Part shown: piece by piece, positions 58,000 through 64,000 of the stretch
Numbering within the stretch: position 1 is the first letter of the stretch
Layout: every line of letters starts with the position of its first letter
Origin: Candidatus Woesearchaeota archaeon
Lineage (GTDB): Archaea; Nanobdellota; Nanobdellia; Woesearchaeales; JABGUJ01
Direction of reading: 5' to 3'
Assembly: GCA_018646625.1 (NCBI GenBank)
Contig: JABGUJ010000003.1
Location: 206,355-270,354 of the forward strand
Length of the DNA: 64,000 nucleotides
Notes under the pieces: model-generated
Database searches by the model: none
What the model was told of the DNA's origin: nothing
The model's input: only the letters and a program-made list of their open reading frames with translations
Made by a program: the position numbers and the translations under genes

Positions 58000-59250
58000 A
58001 TGGCAAAACTAGTCACCATAATTCAAAAGAATTTTCATCAATTCATTAAACTAAAACATTCTAGCATCGTGACTATTGCCGCACCGTTACTAGCGGTATT
58101 ATTAGCCATCGTACTCATAACCCAAAACACCAACATAATCAAAGTAAGTTATTTCTCGCCAGATGATATTACAGAAGAAAGTGAGTTGTACAATTCACTA
58201 AATCAAGGAAACTTTGTCCTGCTCGAAACAGAATCTGCAGCCAGCTGCACCACCCAAGTAAGAGAAGGTAAAACAAATGGTTGTGCAGTAATATCTCAAA
58301 CCAGTACCGCGTCAGACATTGACATATACGTAACCCAACCTAATCGACATATATCAAATGAAGTAGAAGAACTAGATTTTCCAGAAAACACAGTAATAAC
58401 GCCGCACATACTTGAAATAAAATACTTAGCCAACAGTTTATTCACCATTATTCTAATCTTAATCATAATGTTATCTTCAGTGCTACTAAGCTCAACATTC
58501 GTAATCGCAGAAAAGAAATCTGCAGCATACTTCAGAAGCCACATAACTCCAACTAGAGACTATACATTTATCGTAGCAAGATTTCTAACCACTCTTATAA
58601 TAGTTACAATCATCGCGGCCGTTGTTCTCGTAACTCTCTCATCTTTATTTCAAATCAACATCATGTCAAGCTTCTTTGCGATAACAATAACCATTCTTCT
58701 TATCGCAAGTGTCTACACATTAATCGGGATACTCTTAGGAAATATTTTTGTTTCAACAGAAGTAAACATCTTATTCCTAGTAATTGTAAGCTTCATTTCA
58801 ATGCTATTCTCAAGAACAATATTAACCTTCAAAGAAGAAAGCATAATGAATTATTTCATCCTAGTCAACCCATACGAAATTGGCACATACATTCTGAACA
58901 AAACATTATACACTCAAATACATTGGACAACCTTAGCATATAATTGGTTACTACTAATCGTATACTGTTTAGTATTGTTCATAATAACATTCAAAGTACA
59001 ATCATCATTAAGATTTTCCACATTATTCAAAATTCACAAAGAAAAATACCACAGAATAAGACAAAAGTTTGAAGAAGAAATAATTGGAGTGCGTAACATC
59101 CACCTTAAAGAAGTCTTCAAGAGAAATGAACCTACCGATGTAGATAAAATAGAAAAACACCACAGATCATTGTTAAAAAAGTTAATCCATAAAAGCAAAA
59201 TGAAACAAACAATACAAAGCGAGATAAAAGAAATCAACAAACAAAGTTAA
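58000..59250 (+). CDS. ABC-2 type membrane permease
   Basis: 416 aa. ABC-2 topology: one N-terminal helix (about 24-44), a large extracytoplasmic domain with few cysteines, five more helices between about 145 and 340 (LFTIILILIIMLSSVLLSSTFVIAEKKSAAYFRSHITPTRDY holds the typical cytoplasmic EKKSA/R loop). The C-terminal 60 residues are charged and soluble. It follows the ATPase by 1 nt, so the pair forms an exporter; the cargo is unknown. Confidence 0.85.
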   Translation: MAKLVTIIQKNFHQFIKLKHSSIVTIAAPLLAVLLAIVLITQNTNIIKVSYFSPDDITEESELYNSLNQGNFVLLETESAASCTTQVREGKTNGCAVISQTSTASDIDIYVTQPNRHISNEVEELDFPENTVITPHILEIKYLANSLFTIILILIIMLSSVLLSSTFVIAEKKSAAYFRSHITPTRDYTFIVARFLTTLIIVTIIAAVVLVTLSSLFQINIMSSFFAITITILLIASVYTLIGILLGNIFVSTEVNILFLVIVSFISMLFSRTILTFKEESIMNYFILVNPYEIGTYILNKTLYTQIHWTTLAYNWLLLIVYCLVLFIITFKVQSSLRFSTLFKIHKEKYHRIRQKFEEEIIGVRNIHLKEVFKRNEPTDVDKIEKHHRSLLKKLIHKSKMKQTIQSEIKEINKQS

Positions 59251-59252
59251 TT

Positions 59253-60215
59253 CTAGAATACAATAAATTGAAAATAGTTAAACAAATAGCCCACAACAAT
59301 GATTCCTATAGTCACAAAGACAAAGAACAACAGAATCAAAGGTAATTTCATTGCACGTCTAAGAATAACAGCCTCAGGAAGACTTAAAGCAGATGTTGCC
59401 ATCATAAAAGCCAAAGCAGTCCCCAAAGGAATACCTTTATTGAACAAAGCAATAGCAATAGGAACAATCGCAGCACAACTACCATACATCGGCACACCGA
59501 CAAGCGTCGCTAAAGGAACAGCAAAAATCCCTGTACCGTCCACAACGCCCTGAATCCATTCTTGAGGAACATAATTATGAATCATAGCCCCTAATCCAAC
59601 TCCAACAAGCACCCAAAGCCACAACTTCTTTACAATATCACACGCTTCATCAAGTCCAAACCTAATTCTAGACTTAAAACTAGTATACTTTACATCTTTA
59701 AACGCTTTCGAACTCCGAGAAGCGATATCTCTCACAAGAAACTTGTCCAACTTGAAATATCCAGCCAAAGAACCCAGAACAGCACCTAACAATATTCCAA
59801 ATACAACATAAAGCGCTGTTATCTTCCAACCAAAAAATCCTAACATCAACACAACTAAATATTCATTAACTAAAGGAGAAGTTATCAAAAAAGAAAAAGA
59901 AACACCTAAAGGAACTCCCGCCTTGATAAAACCAATAAACAAAGGTATGGAAGAACAAGAACAAAAAGGAGTAATAGCACCAAACAATGATGCAAAAAAG
60001 TTAGATAAAACTCCTGCCTTATTAGACAACCAATTCCGTAATTTTTTAGAAGAAATATAAGTTCTAAAGTAACCTACAACAGCAATCATAACATACAATA
60101 ACAATAATATTTTAATTGAATCATAAACAAAGAAGCGCAAAGATTCAACTAAATGCGAAGTAGCATCTAACTGCAATATAGAAAAGAACAACCAGTTTAT
60201 CGTTGCTTCGAGCAT
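59253..60215 (-). CDS. ArsP/DUF318-type permease
   Basis: 320 aa with about eight to ten membrane helices. The ITPFCSCSSIPLFIGFIKAGVPLGVSFSFLITSPLVNE segment carries the CSCSS motif, a hallmark of this family of permeases, some of which export organoarsenicals or other metal(loid)s. A long cytosolic loop (DKFLVRDIASRSSKAFKDVKY) follows, then a second repeat with MYGSCAAIVPIAIALFNKGIPLG. It overlaps the tiny Cys-rich gene by 19 nt. Substrate not readable. Confidence 0.85.
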   Translation of the reverse strand: MLEATINWLFFSILQLDATSHLVESLRFFVYDSIKILLLLYVMIAVVGYFRTYISSKKLRNWLSNKAGVLSNFFASLFGAITPFCSCSSIPLFIGFIKAGVPLGVSFSFLITSPLVNEYLVVLMLGFFGWKITALYVVFGILLGAVLGSLAGYFKLDKFLVRDIASRSSKAFKDVKYTSFKSRIRFGLDEACDIVKKLWLWVLVGVGLGAMIHNYVPQEWIQGVVDGTGIFAVPLATLVGVPMYGSCAAIVPIAIALFNKGIPLGTALAFMMATSALSLPEAVILRRAMKLPLILLFFVFVTIGIIVVGYLFNYFQFIVF

Positions 60216-60316
60216 GAGCTCTCCTCACAACAACACTTTTTTTTCTTAGATTTTTCTTCTAAATTCTCATCAAAACGAGCCATCAATCTTGAAAAAAAAC
60301 CTTTCTTTTTAGCCAT
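60197..60316 (-). CDS. Tiny Cys-rich partner of the permease (39 aa)
   Basis: 39 aa from ATG 60316, with AAGGTG 6 nt upstream; a longer frame has no signal. A basic N-terminal helix (KKKGFFSRLMARFDENLEEKS) is followed by KKKKCCCEESSCSKQR. The run CCC plus a nearby Cys suggests metal binding. It overlaps the permease start and is probably a chaperone or sensor for its substrate. It is found next to this kind of permease in other genomes as I recall, but I could not check. Confidence 0.65.
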   Translation of the reverse strand: MAKKKGFFSRLMARFDENLEEKSKKKKCCCEESSCSKQR

Positions 60317-60326
60317 ACAAACACCT

Positions 60327-60893
60327 TCATTTCTTCTTTTTCTTACAAGTAGCAGAATCTTTACACTTAAGATATCCAACAAGTATCAATAAAAATAGCT
60401 CAACAGATAACACCAAAAACCGAATAACCTTAGACAAATCACCAAAAGCCATCGCAGTACCAACCGCAATTACCGCTATTCCTCCAAGTATCAAGCCAGA
60501 AGCAATCGCTTCAATAGTTAAAGGCAAAAACAAACCTACCAACAAAGCAGCCACACCAAATGGAGCAGATATATAGAATCGTTTAACATTAAACTTCTCA
60601 CGAGCATCAGAATAATCTCTACTACAATAATCACAACTAGCAGAAACAGGACAACCTTGCGCATCATATTCATATCTAACCGTACCTTCGTCAGAATAAC
60701 ACCCATCTACCTCAGGAAAATCGTGCGAACAATTAGCCGTTGGCAATTTAACAGGCCTATCAATAAACTCACTCTTATCACAAAAATCTCTGTGTTCAGG
60801 AGAAGTCAAAAACAGGTCTACAAATGAGAATACAAAGAAAGCAAACACTACAGCAATACCAATGCTCAATGCCACCTTCTTTAAAGTAATCAT
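60327..60893 (-). CDS. Membrane protein with Cys-rich loop (188 aa)
   Basis: The start is ATG 60893, about 25 nt after the TATA box (TTTTAAATAG, minus, 60927-60918), so leaderless. The first helix is about 7-26. An outside loop (about 30-95) has seven to eight cysteines (CDKSEF, NCSHDF, GCYSDEG, GCPVSASCDYC). Then three more helices (about 108-130, 133-152, 158-178) and a basic KCKDSATCKKKKK tail. It ends 10 nt before the tiny Cys-rich gene and likely forms an operon with it and the permease. Confidence 0.68.
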   Translation of the reverse strand: MITLKKVALSIGIAVVFAFFVFSFVDLFLTSPEHRDFCDKSEFIDRPVKLPTANCSHDFPEVDGCYSDEGTVRYEYDAQGCPVSASCDYCSRDYSDAREKFNVKRFYISAPFGVAALLVGLFLPLTIEAIASGLILGGIAVIAVGTAMAFGDLSKVIRFLVLSVELFLLILVGYLKCKDSATCKKKKK

Positions 60894-60982
60894 AAACAAA
60901 AAAACCACAAAGAACTATTTAAAACTATAGATTTAGTATTAAGATAACGCCGATAATAGATTACCGACGCATCAAAAAATAA

Positions 60983-62908
60983 TTAACGTCTCTCCATAAT
61001 TTCTGCACAGACTTCAGAAATAAACTTATCAACCTTCTTCTCGCCATGAACTTCATTATCACGAGTTCGAACATTAACAGTTCCATTCTCAGACTCAGAG
61101 TCTCCCACAACTAAAATATAATTAACATATTCAAGTTGCGCTTCACGAACCTTTTTCTTAATTGATTCAGAACGTGAATCTAACTCCACCCTGATACCTT
61201 GCTCAAACATTTGTTTCTTAATCTTCTCACAATACTCAGCATGTCTGTCAGCAATAGGCAAGATCTTAACCTGCACAGGAGATAACCAAAGCGGGAACTT
61301 ACCAGCATATTGCTCAATAAGTAAAGCCATAGTTCTCTCAAGACAACCAATGGAAGCTCTATGAATCACCATAGGTCTATGCTTCTTGCCATCTTCACCT
61401 TCGTAAGTCATGTCAAACCTTTCAGGCAACGCAAAATCAATTTGCACAGTAAACAAAGTATCTTCCTTACCATACACATTTTTCATTTGCACGTCTAACT
61501 TAGGACCATAGAATGCCGCCTCATTATCCGCTTCAACGTATTCAATATCCAACTCATCAACGATCTTTTTCATGATCTTTTGAGAGTTAGCCCACGCTTC
61601 AGGATTATCAATATACTTTCCAGAACCATCAGTTGAACATTTAGAAAATCTATACCAATAGCCAGTTAGTCCTAACACAGACATAAGATATTGTATCAAC
61701 TCAACAACCCTTTTGAACTCATTTTCTAATTGATCAGGTCTACAAATAATATGCGCATCAGCCAAAGTAAATTGACGAACTCTAATAAGACCATGAAGTT
61801 CTCCCGACTGTTCGTTTCTAAACAAATCAGCAACTTCCGCATATCTCAGAGGAAGATCTCTATAACTCCTCATCTTAGATTTGTAAATCATAAACTGATG
61901 CGGACAAGTCATAGGTCTAAGACAAAACTCTTCTCCTCCCGATTCAAAAACAAACATACTATCTTTGTAATGATCATAATGACCAGACATTTTGTACAAG
62001 TCACTCTTAGCCATCACAGGAGTTTCAGTAGGTATGTATCCACGTTTGTACTCTTCATCTTCAATAAACCTACGAAGAATTCTCTTAATAGTTGCACCTT
62101 TAGGACATAAAAGAGGCAAACCTTTTCCAATAACTTCACTAGTCGTAAAAAGATCCAACTTCCTACCTAATTTATTGTGATCTCGCTTCTCAGCTTCTTC
62201 ACGAAGACGAACATATTCCTTCAATTCCTTCTTATCAGGAAATGCCACACCATAAATTCTCTGCAATTGTTTATTCTTAGAATCACCACGCCAATATGCG
62301 CCAGCAATTTTAGTTAGTTTAAACGCCTTAATCATTCCAGTATTAGGAACATGTGGTCCTTTGCAAAGATTGTCATACTCTCCTTGAGAATACATGCTCA
62401 CCACATCTTCAGGAATGGCATTAGCCAACTCTATTTTGTATGGATCGTTTTTGTAAAACTCAAGAGCTTCCGCTTTAGGAATATCTTTTTGAGTAATCTT
62501 AAGTTTTTCCTTAACAATCTTCTTCATTTCTTCTTCAATCTTCACAAGATCATCAGGACGCAAAGGTTCTTCAAGATCATAATCTTGATAAAAACCATCC
62601 GTCACTGCAACACCAACACCTAAGCCAATGTTTTGCCCCTTAAACAATCTCAAAATAGCTTGAGTCATCAAATGAGAAGCACTGTGCCAGAAAATATCTT
62701 TTCCCTCTTCATCTTTAAATGTTAGAATTTTTAATTCACAATCAGTATTTAACGTAGTAGAAATATCTACCGCCTTACCATTAACCATTGCAGCAACCGA
62801 ATTTCTTGCAAGACCTTCCGATATACTCATAGCTACATCGAAAGCCGAAACACCTTTATCAAACTCCGAAACTGAACCGTCCGGAAAAGTTATTTTCACT
62901 TTAGTCAT
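60983..62908 (-). CDS. thrS: Threonyl-tRNA synthetase, TGS-domain (bacterial-like) type
   Basis: 641 aa from ATG 62908 (GGTGA 6-7 nt upstream; an ATG six nt earlier touches it). TGS domain MTKVKITFPDGSVSEFDKGVSAFDVA at the start; N2 editing domain with HSASHLMTQAI (about 73); class II core with GLPLLCPKGATIKRILRRF, CLRPMTCPHQFMIYK (Zn/threonine site Cys), YRFSKCSTDGSGK and C-terminal anticodon domain ending IMERR. Many archaea have an unrelated editing domain instead; this is the bacterial/eukaryotic form. TATA box at 62955-62943 (minus). Confidence 0.92.
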   Translation of the reverse strand: MTKVKITFPDGSVSEFDKGVSAFDVAMSISEGLARNSVAAMVNGKAVDISTTLNTDCELKILTFKDEEGKDIFWHSASHLMTQAILRLFKGQNIGLGVGVAVTDGFYQDYDLEEPLRPDDLVKIEEEMKKIVKEKLKITQKDIPKAEALEFYKNDPYKIELANAIPEDVVSMYSQGEYDNLCKGPHVPNTGMIKAFKLTKIAGAYWRGDSKNKQLQRIYGVAFPDKKELKEYVRLREEAEKRDHNKLGRKLDLFTTSEVIGKGLPLLCPKGATIKRILRRFIEDEEYKRGYIPTETPVMAKSDLYKMSGHYDHYKDSMFVFESGGEEFCLRPMTCPHQFMIYKSKMRSYRDLPLRYAEVADLFRNEQSGELHGLIRVRQFTLADAHIICRPDQLENEFKRVVELIQYLMSVLGLTGYWYRFSKCSTDGSGKYIDNPEAWANSQKIMKKIVDELDIEYVEADNEAAFYGPKLDVQMKNVYGKEDTLFTVQIDFALPERFDMTYEGEDGKKHRPMVIHRASIGCLERTMALLIEQYAGKFPLWLSPVQVKILPIADRHAEYCEKIKKQMFEQGIRVELDSRSESIKKKVREAQLEYVNYILVVGDSESENGTVNVRTRDNEVHGEKKVDKFISEVCAEIMERR

Positions 62909-63133
62909 ATTCATTCACCTATATCTGCCGTCTAGAGGCCCTGTATTTTTATATCTTTCTAGTTAGAAACAATTAGAACATATAGAAAATGAGGGGCCTA
63001 TGGGCCTAACATGTGGTTGTAGTGGTAGAACTATACAAAGGAAGATCAAATATAATCTCAAACAAATAGTCCAATACCATCTTAGAATAGAATACGCATC
63101 TATAATATTTAAAGTTATTGAAAATAAAAAAAA

Positions 63134-63220
63134 GAGGCCACAAACGTTCGGCAGATCCCTTGACAATAAAAGGGGTGGTTTAAGTATCCTACCGAACGGT
63201 TAGGTGGCCCACAGGATGAG
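63134..63220 (+). ncRNA. Candidate structured non-coding RNA
   Basis: Nested helices: GGCCAC (63136-63141) / GTGGCC (63204-63209), CGTTCGG (63145-63151) / CCGAACG (63192-63198), and CCCTT (63157-63161) / AAGGG (63170-63174). A TATA-like element TAATATTTAAAG (63103-63114) lies about 25 nt before the 5' end. ACA follows the outer stem at 63211-63213, as in H/ACA guides, but the pocket is small. On the minus strand the same fold would be followed by T8, so the direction is not certain. Confidence 0.55.
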
Positions 63221-63244
63221 TGTAAAAAAACAAAAAAAATTGTT

Positions 63245-64000
63245 TTACGCGAGACCTACCCATTTAAGGAATCTGTAAAACAATCCACGACTTTCTACAC
63301 ACTGACCTTCCACACACAAATTAGTTTCACACTCAAAACCATTTTGGCATTTCATATCGCTACCTAATTGTTTCTCAAAAAGTCCAGTCATTGGCGCGCA
63401 ATACTTTGGATCTCTTCCATCAACAATTCTAGTACCGAAAGGTATGCATCTGTCATCCATAAAACAACCATTGCATTCCTTGATCTGAGGAACAACTTCT
63501 TCAACTGTTTCTTCAACAAGCATTGGTTTTATTTCAGCAGCATCTACTGCGTCAATTAAGCATTGCTCATATGCATCATTAGTTGGTTTTGCTGCACCGT
63601 ACTCAACTTTCTTTAGACAAGGGTCCAGATCAATTAGGAAAGATTTCAAGTCAACTTTACAACTTGCAAAACACTGGATAACATCCTCGTCCGCGTCGCT
63701 ATAAACTTCTTCCCAACCATCAACAATCAAATCTTCCATCACACTTTCACTAAAATCACAGTCTTTCAAATCAAGACACTGGATAGCTTCAGGAATTTCT
63801 TTTTCGTCAACAGTTATAGGTTGAACAACTCTTCTCTCTCTCTGCTCAACATAATCTCTTTGATACCTTTTATCTTGATAAGGTGTACTCAAAGATGTTG
63901 CGCAAGCATAGTCTGCATTGTTTTGTAAGTACTCAAACTTATTTGCGTTTGTGTTGATTTGACAAAGTCTATCCCCATCAGTACCAAAGTTTTTGTAAGG
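63245..64000 (-). CDS. Cys-rich secreted-type protein, 5' part beyond the window
   Basis: The frame is open through the right edge, so the N-terminus is missing; an in-frame TTG at 63892 is not the start because the frame continues in coding-like sequence (PYKNFGTDGDRLCQIN). 251 codons are seen. Many cysteines: CSxDLKDC-like spacing in IQCLDLKDCDF, a CNGCFMDDRCIPFG cluster, and the end CQNGFECETNLCVEGQCVESRGLFYRFLKW, a small disulfide module that recurs in exported DPANN proteins as I recall. No function can be named. It lies just beyond the candidate RNA. Confidence 0.75.
   Translation of the reverse strand, partial: PYKNFGTDGDRLCQINTNANKFEYLQNNADYACATSLSTPYQDKRYQRDYVEQRERRVVQPITVDEKEIPEAIQCLDLKDCDFSESVMEDLIVDGWEEVYSDADEDVIQCFASCKVDLKSFLIDLDPCLKKVEYGAAKPTNDAYEQCLIDAVDAAEIKPMLVEETVEEVVPQIKECNGCFMDDRCIPFGTRIVDGRDPKYCAPMTGLFEKQLGSDMKCQNGFECETNLCVEGQCVESRGLFYRFLKWVGLA

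Noticed and set aside
63000-63203. 67-aa frame (MGLTCGCSG...) with GAGGGG upstream
   Set aside because: Its last third lies in the structured RNA, there is no protein-like pattern, and the upstream TATA belongs to thrS on the other strand. It is possible but not supported.

Overview
The window looks like a piece of an AT-rich archaeal chromosome, most probably a DPANN lineage such as Woesearchaeota; that placement is my inference and no search was run. The archaeal assignment rests on ribosomal proteins L1, L10/P0 and P1/L12 in one operon, RNA polymerase subunit Rpo11, aIF1A, SRP54, a PAC2-type proteasome chaperone, a GT3 glycogen synthase, three TrmB regulators, and TATA boxes placed about 25 nt before many start codons so that many mRNAs look leaderless. 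Bacterial-looking genes are mixed in (GpsA, TGS-type ThrRS, DsbA-like oxidoreductases, an ArsP-type permease).

Layout. 1-9818 (all minus) is an unusual cell-surface locus: three paralogous polytopic membrane proteins with different C-terminal tails, a papain-like protease with a PKD domain and coiled coils, a carboxypeptidase-regulatory-like protein, a 627-aa helical protein and an Ig-like protein cut by the window edge. The two transcription units each begin with a tiny ribbon-helix-helix gene. 9999-11549 holds a small membrane protein, a PAC2 protein and an orphan. 11550-12904 is a 1.35-kb gene-free, G-poor region with helically phased repeats, followed by a small HTH gene. 12905-18613 has several orphans, a METTL5-like methylase, an AlaE-like protein, a GNAT enzyme and the rpoL-AMMECR1-uppS operon.

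18627-23846 contains two divergent pairs of a TrmB regulator and a substrate-binding lipoprotein; a third pair is at 34928-36832. None has a permease or ATPase gene beside it, and each pair has its own inverted repeat between the genes. 23843-25660 is a large secreted orphan. 25905-29237 is translation machinery. 29551-30735 holds two very basic, repetitive proteins. 30830-46597 is mostly glucan and sugar-phosphate metabolism: debranching enzyme, a phosphohexomutase with an N-terminal insertion, GalT, glycogen synthase, a PAS regulator, GT4 and GH57, with two DUF5752-like proteins. Embedded in it, at 38888-38982, is a strongly structured RNA leader in front of two tandem TM-coil-TM proteins.

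46630-50996 has a DUF6485 protein, GpsA, a VIT-like membrane protein and pyruvate phosphate dikinase, which fits glucan storage, glycolysis and reversible PEP formation. 51159-55022 is a secreted thioredoxin-fold cluster. 55127-64000 has SRP54, an ABC-2 exporter whose ATPase has Arg in place of the Walker A Lys, an ArsP-type permease with a 39-aa Cys-rich partner, ThrRS, a likely structured RNA at 63134-63220 and a Cys-rich secreted protein cut by the right edge. I saw no tRNA, rRNA, insertion sequence or CRISPR array.
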